In this document: positions 18,370 through 28,204 of the stretch, piece by piece
Position numbering within the stretch: position 1 is the stretch's first letter
Layout: the number at the start of each line of letters is the position of its first letter
From: Paenibacillus pinihumi DSM 23905 = JCM 16419
GTDB lineage: Bacteria > Bacillota > Bacilli > Paenibacillales > Paenibacillaceae
DNA length: 64,000 bases
Direction: 5' to 3'
NCBI RefSeq assembly: GCF_000422505.1
Contig: NZ_KE383864.1
Coordinates: 726,381-790,380, forward strand
The notes under the pieces: generated by a model
The model's input: the letters and a program-made list of their open reading frames with translations, nothing else
The model's database searches: none
What the model was told of the DNA's origin: nothing
Program-made: the position numbers and the translations under genes

Positions 18370-18410
18370 ACCCGGCTGGTACAAAAGGGGTTTCTTTTGC
18401 CCAGCCGGGT
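18370..18410 (-). other. Strong intercistronic hairpin between mraY and murD
   Basis: Nested inverted repeat: ACCCGGCTGG pairs with CCAGCCGGGT, and inside it CAAAAG pairs with CTTTTG, making a stem of about 16 bp. There is only a weak T stretch (TTTAAC) after it, so it looks more like a partial attenuator or an RNA-processing/stabilising element than a full terminator. Confidence 0.7.
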
Positions 18411-18447
18411 ATCAGCCTGATATTAAACTTCTTATGCTATGACCCCA

Positions 18448-19410
18448 TTATAACCCTCTGTGCAAGAATAAACCTAATGCGGCAAATAATAGTCCAACCA
18501 GCCAGAAGGTTGTTACAACACGCCACTCCGACCAGCCGGACAGCTCGAAATGATGGTGAATCGGACTCATCTTGAAAATCCGCTTCTTACGCAGTTTGAA
18601 CGAGCCAACCTGCAAAATAACCGATAGCATTTCCAGTACGAACACTCCGCCGATTACAATAAGCAGCAGCTCGGTTTTGGTCAATATAGCTACGGCAGCC
18701 AGTCCGCCGCCGATCCCGAGCGAGCCTGTATCTCCCATGAACACTTTTGCCGGATGGGCATTGAAGACCAGAAAGCCCAGCACCGCCCCGATCATGGCGG
18801 CAGAGAATACAGCCGACTCCGGCTCTGATACGTTCATCGCAATCAGTGTAAAAGCTCCAAATGCCAGTGCGCTCGTCCCGGACAGCAAGCCGTCCACCCC
18901 GTCCGTAAAATTAACGGAATTGCTCGTCGCAAAAAGGATGATGACCACAAATACATAGTAGAACCACCCCAGGTCAAAGCTCCAGTGCGTTCCCGGAACA
19001 GAGATTGCCGTACTGTGATGAATCGAATAGAGCAGCACGCACATCAGAATGGAGAAAAACAGCTGGCCGACAAGCTTTTGTCTGGCTGTCAGTCCCAGCG
19101 AGCGCTTGAAGGCGATTTTAATATAATCATCCAAAAATCCAACAAGGCCAAAGCCGAGCGAAGCCACAAGCAGCACCCAGAACTCGGTCGTCTTGTCGGA
19201 AAATTTAAGGAAGCTCAGCGTGAGCGCAACCATAATGATGATGCCGCCCATCGTTGGCGTTCCCTTCTTCTTCAGATGGCTCTGGGGTCCATCTTCGCGA
19301 ATTTCCTGTCCGAACTTCAGCCTTCGGAGCAGCGGTATGAACAAAGGTCCGATAATAACCGCAAGTAAAAATGAAACGCCCATCGCCATAAGAATGACCT
19401 TCATGTCCAT
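18448..19410 (-). CDS. mraY: MraY, phospho-MurNAc-pentapeptide translocase
   Basis: Integral membrane enzyme that transfers phospho-MurNAc-pentapeptide to undecaprenyl phosphate, forming lipid I. It has 320 residues and about ten membrane helices. Active-site motifs: KKKGTPTMGGI, the aspartate pair in GFLDDYIK, NFTDGVDGL, NAHPAKVFMGDTGSLG, and SPIHHHFELSGW. It starts at ATG behind GGGGGGTGAGG, only four bases from murF. Confidence 0.97.
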   Translation of the reverse strand: MDMKVILMAMGVSFLLAVIIGPLFIPLLRRLKFGQEIREDGPQSHLKKKGTPTMGGIIIMVALTLSFLKFSDKTTEFWVLLVASLGFGLVGFLDDYIKIAFKRSLGLTARQKLVGQLFFSILMCVLLYSIHHSTAISVPGTHWSFDLGWFYYVFVVIILFATSNSVNFTDGVDGLLSGTSALAFGAFTLIAMNVSEPESAVFSAAMIGAVLGFLVFNAHPAKVFMGDTGSLGIGGGLAAVAILTKTELLLIVIGGVFVLEMLSVILQVGSFKLRKKRIFKMSPIHHHFELSGWSEWRVVTTFWLVGLLFAALGLFLHRGL

Positions 19411-19414
19411 ATCC

Positions 19415-20839
19415 TCACCCCCCTATGCCTTGTTCTAGTGCATGAACAATTTGTTCCATCTTCATTCCCCGTGAGCCTTTCACAAGCACGAGGTCATCCG
19501 GGCGCAGCTCTGCCTGCAGCAGCGCAATCAGCCCGGCTTTATCGGCAAAATGCCGGACACTGCCAACCCCGAGCGCCTCTGCGGCTCCTTCGGCAGTCCG
19601 TTCAGATTGTGGCCCCAAGGTAAGTAGACGATCCGCCTTGCCCTGATGGATATAGGCGCCAATCTGCCGGTGAAGCTCCGCTTCCTCCGGGCCTAGTTCC
19701 AGCATATCACCAAGTACAAGCCACTTTGTATGAAACCCCTTCAATTGCTCTACCAGATCAACTGCAGCTCTTACCGCAGTCGGGTTGGCATTGTAAGCAT
19801 CATTCAGGACGACCGCCCCATTGGCCGCCCTTACAGCTTCAATCCGCATGCCGCTGATCCGCAATGATGATAATGCGCCCGCTATGCGGGACACAGGTAC
19901 TCCAAGCCGCACGCCAGCTGCGATAGCCGCTGAAGCATTCGTCACATTATGGCTTCCGGGAACCGGAATATGTAGTCCGGACAACGCTTCATCCAATGAA
20001 GCATCGCCACATCTCAGACTAAAACTGGAACTGTCAGCCGTAACTCGAATCCCTTCCGCTCTCCAGTCATTGCCTGCCTGTACTCCAAAAGACAGTGCTT
20101 CAAACGAAGCCATGCCCTGGAGCCGGACAATTCCTTCATGCAGCAGCGGCTCATCTCCATTGAATACGAGCAGTCCGCCGGACTTAAGCCCGCTGGCAAT
20201 TTCCAATTTTGCCTTGGCAATGCCTTCCCTTGAGCCAAGCTGCAGCAAATGGGCATCCCCGATATTTGTAATAATAGCCGCATCCGGCTGTGCGATTTGC
20301 GACAGCAGCTCAATCTCTCCGAAACCGCTCATGCCCATTTCCAGCACCGCAGCCTCGGTATCAGCGGCCATCTCCAGAATCGTAAGCGGCAGACCGATAT
20401 GGTTGTTCAGGTTTCCTGCTGTCTTATGGACGCGAAAAACGGTGGCCAGAACAGCCGCCACCATGTCCTTCGTCGTTGTCTTGCCGTTGCTGCCGGTAAT
20501 ACCGATCACTTTGACGGGCAGCTCCCTGCGGTAAGCCGCTGCAAGCTGCTGCAGTGCAGCCAGAGTATCCGGTACCAGCACAAGCGGCCAGCCTGCAAAC
20601 TGCTCCGGTACTGGATGATCCGCCTGCCAGAGCACTCCGGCAGCTCCCCGCTCCCATGCCTCGCGGGCATAATCGTGTCCATCAAAGTTATCGCCTTGCA
20701 GCGGCACAAACAACCGTCCCGCCTCAATTCGGCGCGAGTCAGTGCTCACACCTTCAAAGGCGGCTGCAGCCGCGTCTATTGTAGTCAGACTAGCTCCCTG
20801 CAAAAGGCCGGACAGCTCGCCAAATGTTTTTTTTATCAC
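19415..20839 (-). CDS. murF: MurF, D-Ala-D-Ala-adding ligase
   Basis: ATP-dependent ligase that adds D-Ala-D-Ala to UDP-MurNAc-tripeptide. It has 474 residues. ATP loop GITGSNGKTTTKDMVAAVL, EMGMSGFGEIELLSQIAQPDAAIITNIGDAHLLQLGS, PVPGSHNVTNASAAIAAG, and VLNDAYNANPTAVRAAVD in the C-terminal domain. It begins at GTG, overlapping the murE stop by four bases (GTGA), so the two are translationally coupled. Confidence 0.97.
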   Translation of the reverse strand: MIKKTFGELSGLLQGASLTTIDAAAAAFEGVSTDSRRIEAGRLFVPLQGDNFDGHDYAREAWERGAAGVLWQADHPVPEQFAGWPLVLVPDTLAALQQLAAAYRRELPVKVIGITGSNGKTTTKDMVAAVLATVFRVHKTAGNLNNHIGLPLTILEMAADTEAAVLEMGMSGFGEIELLSQIAQPDAAIITNIGDAHLLQLGSREGIAKAKLEIASGLKSGGLLVFNGDEPLLHEGIVRLQGMASFEALSFGVQAGNDWRAEGIRVTADSSSFSLRCGDASLDEALSGLHIPVPGSHNVTNASAAIAAGVRLGVPVSRIAGALSSLRISGMRIEAVRAANGAVVLNDAYNANPTAVRAAVDLVEQLKGFHTKWLVLGDMLELGPEEAELHRQIGAYIHQGKADRLLTLGPQSERTAEGAAEALGVGSVRHFADKAGLIALLQAELRPDDLVLVKGSRGMKMEQIVHALEQGIGG

Positions 20840-22323
20840 AATCCAATACTCCTTATCGCTTCTTTCGCTATTAGGCGGTCATCAAAATCAATGGTTTGCT
20901 TGCCGATAATTTGGTAGGTTTCATGACCTTTCCCCGCAATCAATACTACATCGTCAGGGCTTGCCATTTCAACCGCTTTTTGAATCGCCTGCTTGCGGTC
21001 TTCAATCAGCGTGTAGCGCTCTGCGGCAATACCGTCCTCCAGCAGCCCTTTCTCAATATCCTTCAGAATGCCGGACGGCTCCTCGGTCCGCGGATTATCA
21101 GAGGTAACTATGGTGTAATCCGCATAACGGGCAGCAATTTTCCCCATTAACGGACGCTTCGTCCGATCCCTGTCGCCTCCACAGCCAAATACACACACAA
21201 TACGGCCTGCTGCAAACTCCTTGACTGCTCGCAGCACATTATCAAGCCCGTCAGGCGTATGGGCATAGTCTACAATGACTGCAAACGGCTGACCGGCATC
21301 AACTGCCTCCACACGTCCGGGTACACCGGGCACACTCTCCAGACTGCGCCCCAGCTGCTCAATTGAAATCCCCTCGATTAGCCCTGCAGTAATCGCCGCC
21401 AAAGCATTGTAAATGTTGAACTTGCCGACCATTTGCATCGTAATTTCCACACTGCCTTTAAACGTATGTACGACAAAGGAAGTTCCTTTAGCTGTTATCT
21501 TAATCTCAGAAGCGCGGACATCCGCTTCCGCATCTATACCGTATGTAATGACTTCTGCAGAAGTCAGCCGGGACAGTGAGCGGCTTGCCGGATCATCTGC
21601 GTTGAACACCGCGTATGACCGCTGGCCTTCTGCCTGGCCAAAATCATTGCCAAGGCGGGAGAACAACAGCCCTTTAGCAGCTGCATACTGCTCCATCGAA
21701 CCATGGTAGTCCAGATGATCCTGAGTCAGGTTCGTAAAGATCGCCGTCCGGTAATGGCAGCCCTTCACCCTTCCCTGCTCAAGAGCATGCGAAGACACCT
21801 CCATCACACAATAGTCCGTGCCCGTCTGCGCCATATCACTCAAGGAACGCTGCAGTTCCAGCGCCTCAGGCGTTGTACCGGACATCGGAAATACCTGCCC
21901 GTTGTAGCGCATCTCTATCGTACCGATAACGCCCGGCTTGCTGCCTGCATCACTCAATAAACGCTCAATCAGGTAGGTGGTGGTCGTCTTGCCGTTGGTT
22001 CCTGTTATTCCGATCAGCTTCAGCCGGCGTGATGGCGAATTGAAAAAGGCATTGGACAGCACTGCCATAGCATGCCGGCTGTCCTTTACCAGGAGCTGCG
22101 GCACTTCTGCCGGAAGGCGCCGCTCCACCACGAGCGCGGCAGCTCCTTGTGCTACTGCTTCTCCGGCATAATCATGTCCGTCTACCGTATGGCCCGGCAA
22201 GCAAATAAAGAGGCTGCCCGGACCAACCTTTCGCGAATCCGTTTCGATTCCATTTATCGTAAGGGAGCCATCCCCTATAAGCTGCGAAGTTAATAAATGT
22301 TCGGATAGTTCATCCAGTCTCAT
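20836..22323 (-). CDS. murE: MurE, meso-DAP-adding UDP-MurNAc-tripeptide ligase
   Basis: Adds the third stem-peptide residue to UDP-MurNAc-L-Ala-D-Glu. It has 495 residues: N-terminal UDP-binding domain, ATP loop GITGTNGKTTTTYLIE, EVSSHALEQGRVKG, FTNLTQDHLDYHGSMEQY and DYAHTPDGLDNVL. The specificity motif DNPRTEEP identifies it as the meso-diaminopimelate enzyme rather than the lysine type, so the cell wall is predicted to be DAP-type. It starts at ATG behind GGAGGAGG, 74 bases after spoVD. Confidence 0.97.
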   Translation of the reverse strand: MRLDELSEHLLTSQLIGDGSLTINGIETDSRKVGPGSLFICLPGHTVDGHDYAGEAVAQGAAALVVERRLPAEVPQLLVKDSRHAMAVLSNAFFNSPSRRLKLIGITGTNGKTTTTYLIERLLSDAGSKPGVIGTIEMRYNGQVFPMSGTTPEALELQRSLSDMAQTGTDYCVMEVSSHALEQGRVKGCHYRTAIFTNLTQDHLDYHGSMEQYAAAKGLLFSRLGNDFGQAEGQRSYAVFNADDPASRSLSRLTSAEVITYGIDAEADVRASEIKITAKGTSFVVHTFKGSVEITMQMVGKFNIYNALAAITAGLIEGISIEQLGRSLESVPGVPGRVEAVDAGQPFAVIVDYAHTPDGLDNVLRAVKEFAAGRIVCVFGCGGDRDRTKRPLMGKIAARYADYTIVTSDNPRTEEPSGILKDIEKGLLEDGIAAERYTLIEDRKQAIQKAVEMASPDDVVLIAGKGHETYQIIGKQTIDFDDRLIAKEAIRSIGL

Positions 22324-22397
22324 TGCACTGGCCTCCTCCTGTATGCAGCGTTCAAATCAGGCCGCTAGCCTAATCATTCCGCTAGTCTTCATTATTG

Positions 22398-24338
22398 TCA
22401 ATGGACGTGATTTCCATCATCCTCTTGGGCAAGATAAATCCGGATTGTAGAGCCTCGCTCCACCCGTTCACCGGCTGCAGGAGCCTGGCGGATGACGACA
22501 TTGCCCGTGCCTGCGGAAGCCAAATTAAAATTCATATTCAAATCCTCATAGAGTTCAGAGACCGTCTTTCCTAACAGATCAGGAACGGTCACAATCGGTG
22601 TATCGCCATAGTTGTATTTCCGCTCGATCTGGTCGCTGCGGCGGGGGATATTCAGCGCTATGAGCGCATCCGTCATAATACGTTTAACGATTGGAGCTGC
22701 CACCACGCCTCCAAATTGGATGCCTTGCGGGTTGTCGACCGCCACGTAGACGATGAGCTGCGGGTCGTCTGCTGGGGCGAAGCCGATAAACGAGACAATA
22801 TGCTCGCTCGCAGAATAGCGGCCGTTAATAACCTTTTGGGCCGTCCCCGTCTTGCCTCCGACACGGTATCCGTCAATGAAGGCATTGCGTCCGGTTCCTT
22901 TGGCGACAACACTTTCCAGCGCCCCCCGGACTTGCCGCGATGTCTCCTCAGAGATCACTTCGCGCACGAGCTTCGGTTTGATTTCTTCAACGGTCTCCCC
23001 GGTTTCGGGGTTGATCCAGGCTTTGGCAACATGGGGCTCGTAAAGGCGGCCGCCGTTAATGGCTGCAGACACAGCCGTTATCTGCTGAATCGGGGTAACG
23101 GATACTCCCTGGCCAAATGCAGTTGTCGCCAGCTCCACCGGACCGACCTGACTTGGCTTGAACAAAATTCCCGACGCCTCGCCCTGCATATCAATCCCTG
23201 TTTTCGTGCCAAATCCGAAGTTGCGGATATATTGGAACAGCGTATCTTTGCCCAGCCGGTTCCCGAGGGTGACAAATCCCGGGTTGCAGGAATTCTCAAC
23301 AACCTCCAGGAATGTCTGGGAGCCGTGTCCGCCCCGTTTCCAGCAGCGAAGCCGCGCGCCCCCCACCTCAATGGCTCCGGGGTCAAAGAACCGCTCATTT
23401 TTCAAATCTACCTTGCCTTCTTCCAGTGCAGCAGACAATGTAATAATCTTGAATGTGGAACCAGGCTCATAAGTCATCCATACAGGCAAATTGCGGTTAT
23501 ATACCTCAGAAGGCACTTCGCGAAATTTATCCGGTACAAAGCTCGGCCGGCTGCCCATGCCGAGTATTTCCCCCGTCTTCGGATTCATCGCAATGGCAAG
23601 CACACTGTTCGCCTGGTGCTGAACCATCGCCTGCTCCATCTCCCGCTCGATGATCATCTGGACCTGCTTGTCAAGGGTAAGCTGCAAATTAAGTCCATCA
23701 CGCGGCTTCTGATACGTATCGCTCGAACCGGGCATTAGCCTGCCGGCGGCATCCGAGAGAAAGGATACACTTCCGGAGATACCGCTGAGCCGCTTGTCAT
23801 AAATCTGCTCAACCCCGGTCAGGCCCTGATTTTGAATTCCTGTGAAACCAAGCACATGGGCCGCCAGTTCCCCGTACGGATACGTGCGTTTGTTATCTTC
23901 GGCGACAACAATCCCAGGCAGGTTCATATCGCGGATTTCCTGTGCCTTCTCCAGCGTTATCTTCCTGCCTCCAGGCTGAATATTCACAATGAACTGGCGT
24001 TTGGTTACCATTTGATAGATTTTATCTTCAGACATATCAAGCACCTTGGCGAGCAACCGGGCGGTCGTCTCCTTTTCCTTCACCTGTACCGGAATAGCCA
24101 TGACCGACGGCGAACTGATATTGTAAGCCAGCCTCTCCCCGTTGCGATCCAAAATTTCTCCCCGTTTGGCCGTGAAAGGAATATTGCGCCTCCACGAATC
24201 CTCCGCCTTTTCGGCGAGCTCAGTCCCTTTAACCAGCTGCACATAGCCCAGCCTGATTACCAAAGCTATAAAAGCAATGATTGCACATACAAGCACCGTC
24301 AATAGTCTTCTTCTGACTGTAACACTGGATACTCTCAC
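22398..24338 (-). CDS. spoVD: SpoVD, sporulation class B penicillin-binding protein
   Basis: Transpeptidase needed for spore cortex synthesis with SpoVE. It has 646 residues: an N-terminal membrane anchor (about 10-30), the class B pedestal domain, then the transpeptidase with EPGSTFKI (nucleophile Ser near residue 297), SCN in VENSCNPGF, and KTG in VGGKTGTAQK. A single C-terminal PASTA domain (VTVPDLLGKTVSELYEDLN...) is followed by an acidic tail. One PASTA domain and position after pbpB match SpoVD. It starts at GTG behind GGGGGAGG. It is the second of two paralogous PBPs in the cluster. Confidence 0.95.
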   Translation of the reverse strand: MRVSSVTVRRRLLTVLVCAIIAFIALVIRLGYVQLVKGTELAEKAEDSWRRNIPFTAKRGEILDRNGERLAYNISSPSVMAIPVQVKEKETTARLLAKVLDMSEDKIYQMVTKRQFIVNIQPGGRKITLEKAQEIRDMNLPGIVVAEDNKRTYPYGELAAHVLGFTGIQNQGLTGVEQIYDKRLSGISGSVSFLSDAAGRLMPGSSDTYQKPRDGLNLQLTLDKQVQMIIEREMEQAMVQHQANSVLAIAMNPKTGEILGMGSRPSFVPDKFREVPSEVYNRNLPVWMTYEPGSTFKIITLSAALEEGKVDLKNERFFDPGAIEVGGARLRCWKRGGHGSQTFLEVVENSCNPGFVTLGNRLGKDTLFQYIRNFGFGTKTGIDMQGEASGILFKPSQVGPVELATTAFGQGVSVTPIQQITAVSAAINGGRLYEPHVAKAWINPETGETVEEIKPKLVREVISEETSRQVRGALESVVAKGTGRNAFIDGYRVGGKTGTAQKVINGRYSASEHIVSFIGFAPADDPQLIVYVAVDNPQGIQFGGVVAAPIVKRIMTDALIALNIPRRSDQIERKYNYGDTPIVTVPDLLGKTVSELYEDLNMNFNLASAGTGNVVIRQAPAAGERVERGSTIRIYLAQEDDGNHVH

Positions 24339-24511
24339 AAGCCTCCCCCTTCCGAAGCAGCCTCATTGTCTGACCCGCCAAGCCGGACAGCACCTTTAAC
24401 CAGGACGCTCTCCTGCTCTGGCAGCAAGTCGCTACAATTTCAGCCTATTCGGTAAATCAGGGGGATAGAACAAGCATGACAGGCAGTCACTGTTGACCTG
24501 CCTGTCTGGGG

Positions 24512-26791
24512 CTAGCCCGGCAAATCTGCTGCTACTTCGCCGTCCGTCTGATTATTAGTCCCGCCATCCGGGGAATTCTCATTTTCCGCATCATTCTGAT
24601 CCTCGCCAGTACCGGAACTTTCACCGTCCGTCCCCTGCTGCGTCTCTTCACGAACGCCATCCGGCGGCTCCAGCTTAAGCTTAAGCACGGTATCTTTGCC
24701 TTGTGCCTCCTGTTCCTGGGAGATGACGAAGCCTTCTCCTTCCGTAACACATCTGACATCGAGCAGCGAGCACACCTCCAGCACATCCCGCAACGGCAGC
24801 TTGTGCATATCCGGTATGGCCATCTGCTTGCGTTCCTCAGTCATGAGGTAAATACGCTGATTGCCCGGCACCGTAGTGCCTGCCTTCGGTATTTGCTGCA
24901 GCACCGTTTTACCTTTGCCTACGATCTCAAAGTTGACGCCCTGCTTTTGCATTTCAGCACCAGCCTGGCTAATCTTCATGGAGACTACATTTGGCAGAAT
25001 AACGCTTTTTTTGCGTTCTTGCCCCTCCTGCTGCTCCGGCGTAATATTCGGCATAACGCCTAAGTGACGCAGGCTTTTTTCTACAATGCTCTGGAATACC
25101 GGAGCCGCTACCTTGCCGCCGCCCGCGTTCGGGTCATTAGGCTCATCCACTACAACATATACGACGAGCTTCGGATTTTCCACAGGCGCATATCCGATAA
25201 AGGATACGATATATTTATTTTCCGAGTACCCTTTGCCACCGCTAACAACCTTCTGGGCAGTTCCCGTTTTCCCCGCTACGCGATACCCTTCAATTTGGGC
25301 ATTGCGTCCGGTACCATCGGATACAACCTGCTCCAGGTACTCCCCAACCTTCTTCGATGTTTCCTCCGAAATAACCTGACGAATGACCTTGGGCTGAACA
25401 ACCTGGGTCGTCTTCGTCACCGGATCTTCAATCTGCTTGATCAAATGCGGCTCCATGAGCCGTCCCCCGTTGGCAACCGCAGCAACAGCCGCCACCTGCT
25501 GAATCGGGGTTACTTGTACTTTCCCTTGACCATAAGTAGCTGTCGCCACTTCACTCGGATAGTTAAAATCAATTCTTCCCTTCAGCTCTCCAGGCTGCTC
25601 AATACCGGTCTTTTCCCCGAAGCCGAAGTTATGAATATAGCTTTTGAACTTCTCGGCGCCTAGCTTTTCGTAGCCCAGCTTAACGAATGCAACGTTACTG
25701 GAATACTTCAGCCCTTGCAAATAAGTAATTGTTCCCCATCCGCCGCGTCTGACATCACGCAGTGTAGCCCCCGGAACTTTGATCGAACCTGACACATATT
25801 CATCTTCCGGATTAAAGAGCCCTTCCTGCACGGCAGCCGCCAGCGTCACAATTTTGAAGGTTGAACCGGGCTCAATCAACTGTTTGACCGGCTGATTATA
25901 GAACGCCGCCTGGTCCTTCGTTTCCCAATACTGATTCGGATTAAAGTTCGGGTAGCTCGCCATCCCGAGAATCTCCATTGTATTCGGATCGGCAGCAATT
26001 GCCGTAATGCTCTTGGGCTTGTACTTCTGGTACGATTCCTTAATGGCCTCTTCCACATAATACTGGATTTCCGTATTGATGGTCAGTGTCAAATTTTTCC
26101 CGTCAACAGCAGGCTTGTACTCCACATCACCATCAGCAAGCTGAACGCGCTTGCCGTCTTTCTCGTACTTGATATAGCCGTCCTGCCCTTTTAACACATC
26201 ATCATAGAGAGATTCAATTCCATATACAGCCTCATCATTTTTTTGTACATAACCAAGCAGATGCGATGCCATTGAATTTTTAGGATAATAGCGCTTCTGA
26301 TCGTCTACCAGCGAAATTCCCACATTCGTTTGCTTGGTTTGTTCCCGGAGCTCATCCCGGAACTCCCTGATTTGATCTGCCATCTCCTTATCCATCTTCC
26401 AGCCTTCATTATGAATTTCACGGTTAACTACATATTCACCGTTATCCCGTTTGGCATTCACGTCATTGCGCAGGCCTTCGACCGATTTGCCGAGTATTGT
26501 GTGAAACCGTTCTGCAACCTTGTCTGCAATGCCTAGCTTATGAAGAATATTCGGATTAATGGAGACGGTGTATGCCGGGGCATCCATGGCCAGAATATTG
26601 CCGTCCCGGTCCGTGATCGTTCCCCGCACAGCTCTCAACTTTTCCGATGTTGCCCAGGTCTCCCTGGCTTTGCTCAACCAGAAATCCGCATGGGCCACCT
26701 GCACAAAATAAACACGTATGATCAGAACAAGAAAAAGGAGGGTGATGACCCCTCCCACCAATAATGTTCTCAGCTTGATTCGTTTCGTCAT
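24512..26791 (-). CDS. pbpB: PBP2B/FtsI, septal class B penicillin-binding protein
   Basis: Essential septal transpeptidase. It has 759 residues: a membrane anchor (about 9-30), a pedestal domain, the transpeptidase with IEPGSTFKIVTL (nucleophile Ser about residue 310), SSN in KYSSNVAFVK and VAGKTGTAQKV. Two PASTA-like repeats follow (VILPNVVSMKISQAG... and MAIPDMHKLPLRDVLEV...). The tail beyond about residue 705 is Glu/Gly/Asp/Asn-rich, low-complexity and about 50 residues long; this acidic extracellular tail is longer than usual. It starts at ATG behind AAGGATGAGGTG. Confidence 0.95.
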   Translation of the reverse strand: MTKRIKLRTLLVGGVITLLFLVLIIRVYFVQVAHADFWLSKARETWATSEKLRAVRGTITDRDGNILAMDAPAYTVSINPNILHKLGIADKVAERFHTILGKSVEGLRNDVNAKRDNGEYVVNREIHNEGWKMDKEMADQIREFRDELREQTKQTNVGISLVDDQKRYYPKNSMASHLLGYVQKNDEAVYGIESLYDDVLKGQDGYIKYEKDGKRVQLADGDVEYKPAVDGKNLTLTINTEIQYYVEEAIKESYQKYKPKSITAIAADPNTMEILGMASYPNFNPNQYWETKDQAAFYNQPVKQLIEPGSTFKIVTLAAAVQEGLFNPEDEYVSGSIKVPGATLRDVRRGGWGTITYLQGLKYSSNVAFVKLGYEKLGAEKFKSYIHNFGFGEKTGIEQPGELKGRIDFNYPSEVATATYGQGKVQVTPIQQVAAVAAVANGGRLMEPHLIKQIEDPVTKTTQVVQPKVIRQVISEETSKKVGEYLEQVVSDGTGRNAQIEGYRVAGKTGTAQKVVSGGKGYSENKYIVSFIGYAPVENPKLVVYVVVDEPNDPNAGGGKVAAPVFQSIVEKSLRHLGVMPNITPEQQEGQERKKSVILPNVVSMKISQAGAEMQKQGVNFEIVGKGKTVLQQIPKAGTTVPGNQRIYLMTEERKQMAIPDMHKLPLRDVLEVCSLLDVRCVTEGEGFVISQEQEAQGKDTVLKLKLEPPDGVREETQQGTDGESSGTGEDQNDAENENSPDGGTNNQTDGEVAADLPG

Positions 26792-26820
26792 TGCACCTCA
26801 TCCTTGCTTATTAATCGGGA

Positions 26821-27183
26821 TTAATTCACCTTCACCGTGATCGGCTCCTCGGACTGTACCATGCCTTGTTCCAAAGCTTTTTTACGAATCACCTCAGGGT
26901 CGCTGAGCTGCTCTACCTTTTTTTGCAATTCCTTGATCTCCGCAGACATTTCAGTCTGGTGCCTGTTAACTTCTTTAATATCCAGATTGATCTGATAGAT
27001 TTGCGCATACCGGAAAATGATGGTTCCCGCCACAAATACACAGACTAAAATAGTAAACAGATAGAGGAGTTTTTCTTGAACAGGAATCGATTTGCGGCGG
27101 ACGACGGTTTGTTTTCGTGGAGCTCTTGGCTGCTCAGGCTGCTTCTTCGGCTTGAGCGCCAGATTACCGTGCATGTAAGCCAT
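26821..27183 (-). CDS. ftsL: FtsL divisome protein
   Basis: Small bitopic protein that forms the FtsL-DivIC-DivIB complex and activates septal synthesis. It has 120 residues: a basic, proline-rich cytosolic N-terminus, one transmembrane segment (about 42-62, LLYLFTILVCVFVAGTIIF), then a leucine-zipper-like coiled coil (about 65-105) ending at QLSDPEVIRKKALEQGM. Sequence conservation is low in the family; the position between rsmH and pbpB is decisive. It starts at ATG 27183 behind AAAGGGG. Confidence 0.93.
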   Translation of the reverse strand: MAYMHGNLALKPKKQPEQPRAPRKQTVVRRKSIPVQEKLLYLFTILVCVFVAGTIIFRYAQIYQINLDIKEVNRHQTEMSAEIKELQKKVEQLSDPEVIRKKALEQGMVQSEEPITVKVN

Positions 27184-27232
27184 TCATTTTCCCCTTTCTA
27201 TCGATCAAATTAATGGGACTGTGTCCCTTTTT

Positions 27233-28183
27233 CTATAGTTTCTCTGCAACGCGCAGTTTGGCCGAACGGGCTCTCGGATTCTGCTCCAGCTCTTCCTCAC
27301 CCGGGACAATCGGCTTGCGGTTAATTAACTTCAAGCTGCCCTCTTGGCCGCATACGCACATCGGGAAATCCGGCGGGCAGCTGCAGCGTTTTAAATACTG
27401 GGAAAATATTTGTTTGCAAATCCGGTCCTCAAGCGAATGGAAGGTTATTACAGAAGCTCTTCCCCCCGGCGCAAGACAGCGCACGGCCTGATGCAGCGCT
27501 TCCTCTTCCGCTCCCAATTCATCATTGACAGCAATCCGGAGCGCCTGGAAGGATCGCTTCGCCGGATGCGGGCCGCTTCTGCGTGTAGCAGCAGGAATTC
27601 CTGCCTTGATCAGTTCGACCAACTCTCCCGTCGTAGCAATCCTCGCTTTGGCTCTCGCCTGCCCGATGTGTCGGGCGATACTGCGGGCGAACCGCTCCTC
27701 GCCGTAATCGGCAAGAATTCGGGAAATCTCCCGCTCATCCCATTCATTTACGATCTCATCTGCTGTCAACGTTCCCTGCTGGTCCATTCTCATATCAAGA
27801 GGCGCATCATGATTATAGCTAAAGCCGCGTTCCGCCTCATCCAGCTGCGGACTTGATACACCCAAGTCAAACAGCACACCATCTACCTGTGGAATCCCGT
27901 CCTTGACCGGCAGATCCAGCTCCAGCAGCCTGCGTTCCAATTCCCTGAAATTGCTTCGCACAAGCGTAACCCGCTCCATGTATGGGGCAAGACGCTTGCG
28001 CGCATTATCCAGCGCCCAATCATCCTGATCGAATGCAATCAGACGGCCGCCTTCTCCCAACTTGGAGGCAATCAGCTCGCTGTGTCCGGCTCCGCCAAGG
28101 GTACAATCCACGTAAATACCATCAGGCTTGATCGCCAGACCGTCGACTGCCTCATCTCTTAGCACCGTAATATGTTCAAACAC
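27233..28183 (-). CDS. rsmH: RsmH (MraW), 16S rRNA C1402 N4-methyltransferase
   Basis: SAM-dependent methyltransferase acting on 16S rRNA m4Cm1402. It has 316 residues. SAM-binding region [18 protein letters not shown] near the N-terminus, [33 protein letters not shown], and C-terminal [17 protein letters not shown] cysteine-rich loop, [13 protein letters not shown], is present as in many family members. It starts at GTG after GGAGGATAAGGC. It follows mraZ by 21 bases and is downstream of ahcY, whose product recycles the SAH by-product. Confidence 0.96.
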   Translation of the reverse strand: MFEHITVLRDEAVDGLAIKPDGIYVDCTLGGAGHSELIASKLGEGGRLIAFDQDDWALDNARKRLAPYMERVTLVRSNFRELERRLLELDLPVKDGIPQVDGVLFDLGVSSPQLDEAERGFSYNHDAPLDMRMDQQGTLTADEIVNEWDEREISRILADYGEERFARSIARHIGQARAKARIATTGELVELIKAGIPAATRRSGPHPAKRSFQALRIAVNDELGAEEEALHQAVRCLAPGGRASVITFHSLEDRICKQIFSQYLKRCSCPPDFPMCVCGQEGSLKLINRKPIVPGEEELEQNPRARSAKLRVAEKL

Positions 28184-28204
28184 GCCTTATCCTCCTGGCT
28201 TATA

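Noticed and set aside
22716-23738. 340-codon plus-strand frame opposite spoVD
   Set aside because: Antisense shadow of a conserved PBP gene; composition rich in Arg/Leu/His without domain features or ribosome site.
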